From positions 1 to 57,205 of the forward strand of contig JAFWVK010000051.1 in the NCBI GenBank assembly GCA_017518255.1: a stretch of 57,205 nucleotides of DNA. The letters run 5' to 3'. Below are positions 7,920 through 15,418 of the stretch, one piece after another. A program made the translations under genes and the position numbers. Within the stretch, counting starts at the first letter, position 1. The number at the start of each line of letters is the position of its first letter. Below the pieces are notes generated by a model, which saw nothing but the letters and a program-made list of their open reading frames with translations, made no database searches and had not been told where the DNA came from. This stretch comes from Oscillospiraceae bacterium (GTDB lineage: Bacteria > Bacillota > Clostridia > Oscillospirales > Ruminococcaceae).

Positions 7920-8081
7920 ATGCGTCATATTCAGACAATCGAAACCCGCGATCTCTGCGAGAGCGCAAAGAAGGGCGGCTGCGGCGAGTGCCAGACTTCC
8001 TGCCAGTCCGCCTGCAAGACCAGCTGCGGTATTGCAAATCAGCAGTGCGAAAACAAGGAGACTGCTTCCGCAGAAAAGTAA
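7920..8081 (+). CDS. scfA: SCIFF (six cysteines in forty-five residues) ranthipeptide precursor
   Basis: A 53-residue peptide gene preceded by a perfect AAGGAGG nine bases before ATG. It begins MRHIQTIETRDL and has the SCIFF core GCGECQTSCQSACKTSCG, then NQQCENK. Six cysteines at 21, 24, 28, 32, 36 and 43 match the family; a seventh, Cys13, lies in the leader part. In studied members (Clostridium thermocellum CteA) the radical SAM partner makes a thioether bridge between a cysteine and a threonine, giving a ranthipeptide, and Thr26 and Thr34 here are possible acceptors. The maturase gene is 1.5 kb downstream, with an RCC1-like gene between. The peptide is among the most widely conserved in Clostridia; its role is unsettled. 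Confidence 0.95.
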   Translation: MRHIQTIETRDLCESAKKGGCGECQTSCQSACKTSCGIANQQCENKETASAEK

Positions 8082-8101
8082 TTGGCTTTTGCGACCGAAT
8101 G

Positions 8102-8133
8102 AATGCCGCCCGGATGATGAGGCGGCATTTTTC
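8102..8133 (+). terminator. Terminator or attenuator after scfA
   Basis: AATGCCGCC (8102-8110) pairs with GGCGGCATT (8121-8129) and is followed by five T residues. The short T run suggests partial read-through into the downstream genes, giving more precursor mRNA than maturase mRNA. Confidence 0.65.
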
Positions 8134-8158
8134 GCATCAGACCGGAAGGGAGACTGTC

Positions 8159-9529
8159 ATGAAGCAGATATTGACATATTATCCGCTTGATTCTTCTGAA
8201 AAAAACACGTTACAGAAGATGTATACGGAACAGCTGACCGAGGAGTTTCTCTCTGCGCCGGCAGCTCAGAAGCTGAAAGAACAGATCAGACAGCAGACCG
8301 AGCATGAAATTATTGAGAAAATGGATGAGATTTCCCGTAAATCGGAAAGTCAGCTGAAACTGGTGTCCGGTCCGTATCGGTATGCGGATGTCCGCATAAC
8401 CCGCCTTCTGCGGCAGTTTGCCGCGCAGTTTGTCCGGCGCAGCAAAAATATTTCGGACGAAGGCTATGCCGAGCTTCAGAAAAGGCTTTCCTCCTTTCTG
8501 ACGGATGATTTCCCGTTCGACGGGATTCTTGAACCGCTTTTCCGGAACCTGCCTGAAAAAACGGCTGCACCGTCAATTGTGTCCGGATCTTCCGCCTCCG
8601 GAAAATTGGTTGTCAAACCGGTTTCTGCAAAATCGCATTCTGCGGCGATTCAGCCTGCTGCGGCGGAGCGGATGAGCGTTTCAAAGGATTTTACCATGAT
8701 GAGTGCGCTGGCAGAGCGGAACGGCAGAATTCTTGCATTCGGACCGGAAGGAACCGTTAGGCAGTCTGCCATGATTGTGCAGCGTGACGGAAGTGTCTTT
8801 GCCGTCAATACCGAGCAGAATGTGCTGACGGATTATAAGGAACTGAAAAACTGGAAATCCATCAAGGAAATTACTTCGGGCGGAAATGCTGTTGCCGGAC
8901 TGCACTATAACGGAAAAGTGGAAATGATCGGACTGCCGCCGATGCGTAAGGAAGCACAGAGCTGGCCTGCCATGCAGATGATTAAGTTCAGCAATGACTA
9001 TTTGCTGGGCATTACCGCAACCGGCAAGATGAAAACCACGTTTCCGGTGCGCCTGCCGGGGCTTCTCCCGACACAGTCGCCGGTCAGTGTCCTGACGGTC
9101 GCAGACGGCTATCTGGTTCTGCTCTGGGACGGAACGGTACTCGGCGAAGCCAAGTTCGGCTGCAAGGAGTGGACACAGATGATCGGCATTGCCGCCGGTA
9201 CTTCGCATTTCCTCGGCCTTTCGCGGGAGGGAAAGGTTGTTGCCGCCGGGTCGAATTCAGAGGGACAGTGCGAAACTCTGAAATGGAATAATATCATTGC
9301 CGTCGCTGCGGACGGAAATGTTTCTGCCGGTCTGAATTCCGGCGGATCTCTTGTCACAACAGATCCCGAACTGACCGCAAAGGTCGCGGGATGGCATGAA
9401 ATAGCGGGATTTACATTGCGGAACCGACAGATTCTTGCAGTCACCAATTCCGGAAAGGTGCTTTCAAGCTGCATTCCGGCATCTAAATTTGCCGGCTGTC
9501 AGCCGAACTTTATCACCATTCCGCGATGA
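8159..9529 (+). CDS. RCC1-like repeat protein inserted in the SCIFF locus
   Basis: A 456-residue protein with no signal peptide. Residues 1-150 are helical and charged (for example QLTEEFLSAPAAQKLKEQI), then a Ser/Ala/Pro-rich linker, then about 250 residues with repeats resembling RCC1/regulator-of-chromosome-condensation blades: phrases such as GRILAFGPEGTV, RDGSVFAV, SHFLGLSREGKVVAAGSN and SGKVLSSC recur about every 40-50 residues. A beta-propeller is the likely fold. It starts at ATG 8159 with a GGAAGGGAGA site and sits between scfA and scfB on the same strand, without its own clear promoter. Clostridial RCC1-like proteins often bind or display partners. A link to SCIFF is inferred from position only. 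Confidence 0.75.
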   Translation: MKQILTYYPLDSSEKNTLQKMYTEQLTEEFLSAPAAQKLKEQIRQQTEHEIIEKMDEISRKSESQLKLVSGPYRYADVRITRLLRQFAAQFVRRSKNISDEGYAELQKRLSSFLTDDFPFDGILEPLFRNLPEKTAAPSIVSGSSASGKLVVKPVSAKSHSAAIQPAAAERMSVSKDFTMMSALAERNGRILAFGPEGTVRQSAMIVQRDGSVFAVNTEQNVLTDYKELKNWKSIKEITSGGNAVAGLHYNGKVEMIGLPPMRKEAQSWPAMQMIKFSNDYLLGITATGKMKTTFPVRLPGLLPTQSPVSVLTVADGYLVLLWDGTVLGEAKFGCKEWTQMIGIAAGTSHFLGLSREGKVVAAGSNSEGQCETLKWNNIIAVAADGNVSAGLNSGGSLVTTDPELTAKVAGWHEIAGFTLRNRQILAVTNSGKVLSSCIPASKFAGCQPNFITIPR

Positions 9530-9550
9530 TGTGCGGAACCGGACGGAAAC

Positions 9551-9569
9551 CGGAATCTCTGCGATTCCG
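9551..9569 (+). other. Intergenic hairpin before the SCIFF maturase gene
   Basis: CGGAATC (9551-9557) pairs with GATTCCG (9563-9569) around a five-base loop. Only A residues follow, so it is not a terminator. The AAAGGAGA ribosome site starts nine bases later. Confidence 0.5.
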
Positions 9570-9590
9570 AAAAATTAAAGGAGAACAGGA

Positions 9591-10985
9591 ATGATTCATC
9601 AGTATCAGCTCGGCGGATACAATATTGTACTGGATGTCTGCTCCGGTGCGGTGCATGTGGTTGATGAAATTGCGTATGATTTGATTGCACTGTTTCCGGC
9701 AATGCCGCGGGAAGCCGCTGAGCAGAAAGTATGGGAGAAATATCAGGGAAAGCCGGAGCTGACCCGTGCGGAAATATCCGAATGCTATGACGATATTCTT
9801 GCACTGAAAGCTGCGGGAAAGCTTTTTACACCGGATACCTTTGAGCCGATGGCGGGAACGCTAAAGCAGAAAACAGCCGGCGTTGTAAAGGCACTCTGCC
9901 TGCATGTTGCGCATACCTGCAACCTGAATTGTTCCTACTGTTTTGCCAGCCAGGGAAAATATCACGGAGACAGGGCAGTGATGTCTTATGCGGTTGGAAA
10001 ACGTGCGCTGGATTTCCTGATTGAAAATTCCGGCTCACGGCATAATCTGGAGGTCGATTTCTTCGGCGGTGAGCCGCTGATGAATTTTCAGGTTGTCAAA
10101 GATCTGGTTGCCTATGCACGCAGCATCGAAAAGGAAAAGCACAAGAATTTCCGCTTTACGCTGACCACAAACGGTATGCTGATCGACGATGACGTAATTG
10201 AATTCGCAAACCGGGAATGCAGCAATGTCGTGCTGTCGCTTGACGGGCGAAGGGAAATTCACGACCGTTTCCGCGTAGATTATGCCGGGAACGGCAGCTG
10301 GGAAAAAATAGTCCCGAAGTTTCAGAAGCTTGTTGCAGCACGCGGCGGAAAAAATTACTATATGCGCGGAACCTTCACACATGCGAATCCGGATTTTTTA
10401 GAGGATATCAAAGTCATGCTCGGACTCGACTTCCGCGAACTGAGCATGGAGCCGGTGGTCTGTCCGGCGGGCGATCCCTCGGCGCTGACGGAGGAGGATC
10501 TTCCGATCATCGAGAAACAGTATGAAAAGCTTGCGGAGCTGATGATTTCGGAGCGGAATGCCGGCAGACCGTTTACGTTTTATCACTATATGATTGACCT
10601 GAAAGGCGGACCGTGTATCTATAAGCGGATTTCCGGCTGCGGTTCCGGTACGGAATATATGGCGGTAACGCCGTGGGGTGACCTGTATCCGTGTCATCAG
10701 TTTGTCGGGGAGGAGAAATTCCGACTCGGCGATATTTACAGCGGCGTGCAGAACACTGCCGTGCAGGAGGATTTTGCCGCCTGCAATGTCTATGCGCGGG
10801 AGGAATGCCGGGATTGCTGGGCGCGGCTCTACTGCTCCGGCGGATGTGCTGCAAACGCATATCACGCGACCGGTTCTGTTCGCGGCGTTTACAGCTACGG
10901 ATGCAGACTCTTCCGCAAACGGATGGAATGCGCGATCATGGCAGAGATTGCAAAGACAGTTCCGGCAGAGCAGCCGGAGGAATAA
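9591..10985 (+). CDS. scfB: SCIFF radical SAM maturase
   Basis: A 464-residue radical SAM enzyme that modifies the SCIFF precursor. The N-terminal 95 residues form the peptide-recognition (RRE-like) region typical of these maturases. The SAM-binding iron-sulfur motif is CNLNCSYC with Cys110, Cys114 and Cys117, followed by FFGGEPLMNF and TTNGMLI. The C-terminus has a SPASM domain with CGSGTEYMAVTPWGDLYPCH and the cluster CRDCWARLYCSGGC, and ends YGCRLFRKRME; these cysteines bind two auxiliary 4Fe-4S clusters. Length and motif order agree with the SCIFF maturase family (CteB in C. thermocellum). It needs an electron donor encoded elsewhere. A ribosome site AAAGGAGA precedes the ATG. No exporter or protease gene follows. 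Confidence 0.95.
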   Translation: MIHQYQLGGYNIVLDVCSGAVHVVDEIAYDLIALFPAMPREAAEQKVWEKYQGKPELTRAEISECYDDILALKAAGKLFTPDTFEPMAGTLKQKTAGVVKALCLHVAHTCNLNCSYCFASQGKYHGDRAVMSYAVGKRALDFLIENSGSRHNLEVDFFGGEPLMNFQVVKDLVAYARSIEKEKHKNFRFTLTTNGMLIDDDVIEFANRECSNVVLSLDGRREIHDRFRVDYAGNGSWEKIVPKFQKLVAARGGKNYYMRGTFTHANPDFLEDIKVMLGLDFRELSMEPVVCPAGDPSALTEEDLPIIEKQYEKLAELMISERNAGRPFTFYHYMIDLKGGPCIYKRISGCGSGTEYMAVTPWGDLYPCHQFVGEEKFRLGDIYSGVQNTAVQEDFAACNVYAREECRDCWARLYCSGGCAANAYHATGSVRGVYSYGCRLFRKRMECAIMAEIAKTVPAEQPEE

Positions 10986-10993
10986 TCAGCGAG

Positions 10994-11017
10994 AGGAAGC
11001 ACAGGAATGTGCTTCCT
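10994..11017 (+). repeat. Terminator hairpin, left copy of a 24-base direct repeat
   Basis: The palindrome AGGAAGCAC-aggaat-GTGCTTCCT follows scfB and recurs identically at 11253-11276. Between the two lies a 235-base element. This left copy lacks a T run, while the right copy has one. Confidence 0.85.
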
Positions 11018-11252
11018 CAGTCTGTCGAAAAAGGTATCGCAAGTTTTGCAAAGCGAAACTGCGCAGTTTTCTTCGCAAACTCACCAAAACCGCCAAAGGA
11101 ACAATGTCCCTTTGAAATACAATTATATATAAAATGAAGACAATACATTCTTTTTATGTGTAATGGGGTTCGGGGACAATGTCCCCGGCAGGGGATTGGG
11201 GACGGAGTCCCCATTATGGATGCATCGCAGATACCACTTTATCTACAAGCTG
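11018..11252 (+). mobile_element. Small non-coding inverted-repeat element (MITE-like), copy 1
   Basis: The 235-base segment starts CAGTCTGTCGAAAAAGG and ends in the near inverted repeat of it (the complement of its right end reads CAGCTTGTAGATAAAG, then GGTATC). It contains a string of GGGGACA/TGTCCCC hairpins and no credible gene. The reverse complement is closely similar to 40186-40316, so this is a dispersed family. Copies of the scfB terminator hairpin flank it directly, as if the target had been duplicated. The inner part (about 11075-11160) is AT-rich and missing from the second copy. Confidence 0.65.
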
Positions 11253-11281
11253 AGGAAGCACAGGAATGTGCTTCCTGTTTT
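11253..11281 (+). terminator. Terminator hairpin, right copy
   Basis: The stem AGGAAGCAC/GTGCTTCCT is followed by GTTTTT. It is probably the original scfB terminator, now separated from the gene by the element. Confidence 0.75.
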
Positions 11282-11365
11282 TATGCGCGATTCGGAAAAA
11301 TGACCGAAAAAAGCACGCTGTGAAGCCAAAAAAGCCCCGAAAATGTGCGAATTGCCGGCGGAGAC

Positions 11366-11395
11366 TTGACAGAACTGTGCAGCCGGTGTTATAAT
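11366..11395 (+). promoter_or_regulatory. Promoter of the lipoprotein-Sel1-typA unit
   Basis: TTGACA at 11366-11371, 18-base spacer, TATAAT at 11390-11395. Confidence 0.8.
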
Positions 11396-11449
11396 CAGAT
11401 GTTATATTTTTATAGGAGCCGCCGCTTTTAATGGTGAGAGGAGTTAGAA

Positions 11450-12223
11450 ATGAAAAAACGTTTTTTCCTGACCCCGCTGTTCGCACTTTGTCTGGCAGTG
11501 ACTGCCTGCGGTGACAAGGACAGCTCTGCTGCAAAGGACAGCAGTTCCGCAGCCGATACCACGGTGACAACAACGGAAACGACCGGAACCGAAGCAAACG
11601 GAGCAGAAACGACCGAAACAACGACAGCAACAGCTTCTGCGGAACAGACAACTTCCGTGTCTGCTTCGGAACAGACAGAGCCGCAGGAGGGGACAACCGT
11701 AAAACCGGCTTCCGATCCCGGCACCGTCGGAAAAAAGCTCTTCGCTACGCCGGAGGAGGCTCTGAAAAACACCTACGATATGTGGAATGCCAGAAATTCC
11801 GAGGGGATTCTGAATGCAGTTCCGGAACGGCTTGCAAAGGATATCGCGGATGATTATGAGATAGAATATTCCGACCTGAAAAAGGCTCTGGATAAGATGT
11901 TTGCAGACAACGGGGATTCCGATCAGAAAATTGAACTCACAATCAAAGGCAGAGTCAAGCCGGAAGAAGTGATGGAAGGCGATAAGCTGACAGAATTCAA
12001 TACGTACCGTGACAACATTCTGAATGAACTGTCAGAAACATACGGCTATGAGAAAAGCAGGCTTGAATGGGTCGCTCTGGATGTGCATGCCGTAATGACT
12101 GAGGACGGCGAAACAGAGGAAGCGGATGATTACTGCGCTGTTTTCCTGCTGGATGAGGGATGGTTTGATCCGACGGCAGCTTCTGTTCTGGATGATGCTG
12201 CTTGGAGTTTTAACGAAGGATAA
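11450..12223 (+). CDS. Lipoprotein with Ser/Thr-rich linker
   Basis: A 257-residue exported lipoprotein. The signal MKKRFFLTPLFALCLAVTAC ends in a lipobox whose Cys20 would receive the diacylglycerol anchor. Residues 21-95 are an Ala/Ser/Thr/Glu-rich spacer with repeated TTETT runs, the style of linker seen in the cohesin and dockerin proteins of this window. The remaining 160 residues form an acidic alpha/beta domain containing ATPEEALKNTYDMWNARN. That phrase resembles the small NTF2-like or DUF4878-type domains of clostridial lipoproteins, but I cannot name a family. The start at 11450 follows GAGAGGAG. It is followed after 14 bases by the Sel1-repeat gene, probably co-transcribed. Confidence 0.85.
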   Translation: MKKRFFLTPLFALCLAVTACGDKDSSAAKDSSSAADTTVTTTETTGTEANGAETTETTTATASAEQTTSVSASEQTEPQEGTTVKPASDPGTVGKKLFATPEEALKNTYDMWNARNSEGILNAVPERLAKDIADDYEIEYSDLKKALDKMFADNGDSDQKIELTIKGRVKPEEVMEGDKLTEFNTYRDNILNELSETYGYEKSRLEWVALDVHAVMTEDGETEEADDYCAVFLLDEGWFDPTAASVLDDAAWSFNEG

Positions 12224-12237
12224 GCGAGGAATCTGAA

Positions 12238-13023
12238 ATGGAAGTGAACATTTCGTATCTTCCGGCAGTTGCCCAGACGTTTGTTCCGGAGGACGGAGAG
12301 GGCAGAGAAATATTCGTGTTCCGGCCCTATGCGGCGATCCCGCTCTCTGAACTGGAGGAACATGCCGAACAGCAGAACGACCGCGGTTCCCTGCTGGAAC
12401 TGGGAGAACGCTATTATTTCGGGCTGGGTGTTGAGCAAAACTATGAAAAAGCGATTGCGTACCTGATCCGTGCGGCGGAACAGAATGTTCAGGATGCGCA
12501 GTTTTTGATTGCAGAATGCTATCGCTGCGGGTATTATGTAAAGCAGGATTACGAAAAATATTTTCAGTGGCTGGATGCCGCCGCGAAGAACGGCTCATGG
12601 AAGGCAATGTTTAATCTCTGCGCCGCTTACCGTGAAGGGAAAAAGGCTTACGGCGGATTCGGTCCGAAAATTGATCATACGCAGTCCTTTGCGTGGAGTC
12701 TTCAGGCTGAGAAAACCATTCTCGGTTACTGGTCGTTCTATACACAAGCCAACTTTGTCGATTTTGATGAAATCAAAAAGGAACTGCTCCGCGCTTATGC
12801 GCGGATTACGCATCAGATTGCCGCACACTATGCCGAGGGCATGGGCGTGAACCGCGATCTGACAACGGCACTCGGCTGGCTTCAGAAAGGGAAACGCTTT
12901 GTCTCGAATGCGACCGGCGAAATCCGGGTTCCTCTGTTTGAGCGCTCCATTGAACGTCTGAAGCAGCGGATTGCGAAATATGAGGAAAAGAAACTGGCGA
13001 AAGAAGCAGAGAGGAAGAAATAA
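12238..13023 (+). CDS. Sel1-repeat (TPR-like) protein
   Basis: A 261-residue cytosolic protein without signal peptide or membrane segment. From about residue 40 it contains Sel1-type helical repeats: GSLLELGERYYFGLGVEQNYEKAI..., then DAQFLIAECYRCGYYVKQDYEKYF, KAMFNLCAAYREGKKAYGG and AAHYAEGMGVNRDLTTALG. Such alpha/alpha repeats usually hold protein partners together. The C-terminus is a Lys/Glu-rich helix. Its stop codon is one base before the TTG start of typA and the typA ribosome site lies in its last codons, so translation is probably coupled. The function is unknown. Confidence 0.85.
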   Translation: MEVNISYLPAVAQTFVPEDGEGREIFVFRPYAAIPLSELEEHAEQQNDRGSLLELGERYYFGLGVEQNYEKAIAYLIRAAEQNVQDAQFLIAECYRCGYYVKQDYEKYFQWLDAAAKNGSWKAMFNLCAAYREGKKAYGGFGPKIDHTQSFAWSLQAEKTILGYWSFYTQANFVDFDEIKKELLRAYARITHQIAAHYAEGMGVNRDLTTALGWLQKGKRFVSNATGEIRVPLFERSIERLKQRIAKYEEKKLAKEAERKK

Positions 13024-13024
13024 A

Positions 13025-14845
13025 TTGGTTCGGAATGATTTGAGAAATATTGCGATTATTGCGCATGTTGACCACGGCAAGACCACGCTGGTTGACGAAA
13101 TGCTGAAGCAAAGCGGTGCATTCCGTGAAAACCAGACCGTTGCGGAGCGCGTGATGGATTCCAATGATCTGGAACGGGAACGCGGCATTACCATTCTGGC
13201 AAAGAATACTTCGGTGATGTATGACGGCGTGAAGATCAATATTATCGACACGCCCGGACATGCGGATTTTTCCGGCGAGGTCGAGCGCGTTCTGAATATG
13301 GTGGACGGCGTTTTGCTGCTGGTCGATGCGGCGGAGGGTCCGATGCCGCAGACCAGATTCGTGCTTTCCAAGGCGCTGGAAATGGGACAGAAGATTATTA
13401 TTGTCGTCAATAAGATCGACAGACCCGATGCCAGACTGGATGAAATCGGCGACGAGGTTCTGGAACTGCTGCTCGATCTGGATGCGAATGACGAGCAGCT
13501 TGAAAGCCCGATTCTGTTCTGTTCGGGCAGAAGCGGAACAGCCTCTCTCAGTCAGTATGAACCGGGAAAGGACTTAAAACCGCTGTTCGATACCATTCTG
13601 AGCTATATTGAGCCGCCGGAAGGCAACCCCGATGAGCCGCTCCAAATGCTGATTTCCTCCATTGACTATAATGAATATGTCGGCAGAATCGGAATCGGCA
13701 GAATTGTGCGCGGAACGGCAAAGGTCGGTCAGCAGGTGCAGGTCGGCAATTATCACAGTGCGGAAAAGCCGGTCAATGCAAAGCTTGTGACGCTGCTGCA
13801 AATCGAGCAGCTTCAGCGTGTTTCGACGCAGAGCGCGACTGTCGGAGATATTGTATGGGTTTCCGGCATTGACGGCATCAACATCGGCGATACAATCTGT
13901 GAGGCGGGCAGCTATGAGCCGCTCAGCTTTACCAAAATCAGCGAGCCGACCGTCGAAATGACATTTTCCGTCAATGACAGCCCGCTTGCCGGCAGAGAGG
14001 GTAAGTTTGTGACTTCCCGTCAGCTCCGTGAGCGTCTGTACCGCGAGCTGCTGAAGGATGTTTCCCTGCGTGTGTCCGATACGGACAGCACGGATTCCTT
14101 CCTCGTCGCGGGCAGAGGCGAAATGCATCTGTCCATTCTGATCGAAAATATGCGCAGAGAAGGCTATGAGCTGGCTGTCTCTCCGCCGCATGTGCTCTTT
14201 AAGGAGATTGACGGCAAGCGCCATGAGCCGATTGAACGGCTGGTAATTGATGTGCCGGAGGAAGCGGTCGGTGCCGTTATGGAAAAGCTCGGAGGCAGAA
14301 AGGCGGAGCTTCAGGAGATGCATCCGCAGGGCAGCAGAATGCGGCTGGAATTCCTCATTCCCTCCCGCGGTCTGTTTGGCTATAAGAGCGAATTCCTGAC
14401 CGATACAAAGGGTGAGGGAATCATGTCTTCCGTATTTGCGGAGTATGCGCCGTATAAAGGAGACATTCCGCGCAGATCGGTCGGTTCCCTGATTTCTTAT
14501 GAAACCGGCGAGGCAGTCACGTACGGCCTGTTCAATGCACAGGAGCGCGGCGCTCTCTTTATTCCTGCGGGAACCGAAGTGTATGAAGGCATGGTTGTCG
14601 GCTGCTCGCCGAAAGCGGAGGATATCGTCGTCAATGTCTGCAAGAAAAAGCATCTGACCAATACCCGCGCAAGCGGAAGCGATGATGCGCTGCGCCTGAT
14701 TCCGCCGAAGGATCTGAGCCTTGAGGACTGCCTTGAGTATCTGGCAGAGGATGAACTGCTGGAAGTAACGCCGGAGCATCTTCGGATCCGCAAGCGGATT
14801 CTCGACAATTCCCTGCGCATGAAGCAGCGCTTCAAAAAGGCATAA
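13025..14845 (+). CDS. typA: Ribosome-binding translational GTPase TypA/BipA
   Basis: A 606-residue GTPase of the EF-G-like family that acts in ribosome assembly and stress-dependent translation. It starts at TTG 13025 (reads VRNDLRNIAIIAHVDHGKTT), one base after the Sel1 stop, with AGAGGAAG as ribosome site inside that gene; no ATG lies nearer the G1 motif. G1 is AHVDHGKT, G2 lies in RERGITILAKNT, G3 is DTPGHADF, G4 is NKIDR. Domain II, the EF-G III/V-like domains (GRGEMHLSILIENMRREGYE; GLFGYKSEFLTDTKGEG) and the TypA-specific C-terminus (KKKHLTNTRASGSDDALRL) are all present. The length is typical, so the gene is intact. Confidence 0.96.
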   Translation: MVRNDLRNIAIIAHVDHGKTTLVDEMLKQSGAFRENQTVAERVMDSNDLERERGITILAKNTSVMYDGVKINIIDTPGHADFSGEVERVLNMVDGVLLLVDAAEGPMPQTRFVLSKALEMGQKIIIVVNKIDRPDARLDEIGDEVLELLLDLDANDEQLESPILFCSGRSGTASLSQYEPGKDLKPLFDTILSYIEPPEGNPDEPLQMLISSIDYNEYVGRIGIGRIVRGTAKVGQQVQVGNYHSAEKPVNAKLVTLLQIEQLQRVSTQSATVGDIVWVSGIDGINIGDTICEAGSYEPLSFTKISEPTVEMTFSVNDSPLAGREGKFVTSRQLRERLYRELLKDVSLRVSDTDSTDSFLVAGRGEMHLSILIENMRREGYELAVSPPHVLFKEIDGKRHEPIERLVIDVPEEAVGAVMEKLGGRKAELQEMHPQGSRMRLEFLIPSRGLFGYKSEFLTDTKGEGIMSSVFAEYAPYKGDIPRRSVGSLISYETGEAVTYGLFNAQERGALFIPAGTEVYEGMVVGCSPKAEDIVVNVCKKKHLTNTRASGSDDALRLIPPKDLSLEDCLEYLAEDELLEVTPEHLRIRKRILDNSLRMKQRFKKA

Positions 14846-14901
14846 GCATTCCGGAACCGCCATACAATGATGACAGATCAGATTCGGGCGGTGAAACGGC
14901 G

Positions 14902-15108
14902 ATGCAGATACCGGAGCGGGAAAATGACCGGATTGTATTCTCTTTTTCGGAGGGCGGCAGAACATGCATCTGCTCGGCACCGCAGAGAGAGCCGCCGGCA
15001 GAAATTGCAGAATGCAGAAGACTGGCATCTCTCCTCACGGAAAAATTCGGCAATTTTTATGCAAATTTGAAGGGGAATCATGCCAAAAATAGCGAAAAAA
15101 TGATGTAA
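14902..15108 (+). CDS. Possible small protein, unrecognised
   Basis: The 550 bases between typA and the next gene hold one frame with fairly gene-like codon use: 68 codons from ATG 14902, with four cysteines (CICS, AEC) and a basic, Asn/Lys-rich end. No good ribosome site precedes the ATG (only GGGCGG, 18 bases upstream), and there is no clear promoter. It may be a decayed gene or chance. The rest of this gap is AT-rich and holds only the downstream promoter and leader. Confidence 0.2.
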   Translation: MQIPERENDRIVFSFSEGGRTCICSAPQREPPAEIAECRRLASLLTEKFGNFYANLKGNHAKNSEKMM

Positions 15109-15188
15109 AAAGCTAACAATTGGACATGTTGCACAAAAATAGGCTGAAAAATTTGTTCCGAATTGGGGAGGAAAATCTCCTGTCCCGC

Positions 15189-15217
15189 TTGACTTCATGT
15201 TCAATTTGTGATAAAAT
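15189..15217 (+). promoter_or_regulatory. Promoter and long leader of the ScaE-like gene
   Basis: TTGACT at 15189-15194, 17 bases, TAAAAT at 15212-15217. The predicted leader is about 195 bases and includes a GGAGCGTT/AATGCTCC hairpin near 15360-15393 just before the ribosome site. Confidence 0.75.
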
Positions 15218-15418
15218 ACAGTTGTATCACTGATATTGTATCGCTGCTGTCCCTGTGTCAGGCGGGGTCGGCAGAATGCAGGGTGATTCAGGCAGCGTTC
15301 TGAATGCCTAAGCAAACCGCGCAGCGCTCATTTGCTCTGCGGGGCAAGCTGAACAGTTACGGAGCGTTGGCAAATTATTTGGTAATGCTCCAACATGAAA
15401 CAGAAAGGATTGAAACAC

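Noticed and set aside
13574..15028. 484-codon reverse frame opposite typA
   Set aside because: TypA is unambiguous on the forward strand. The reverse product has shadow-like composition and no start signals.
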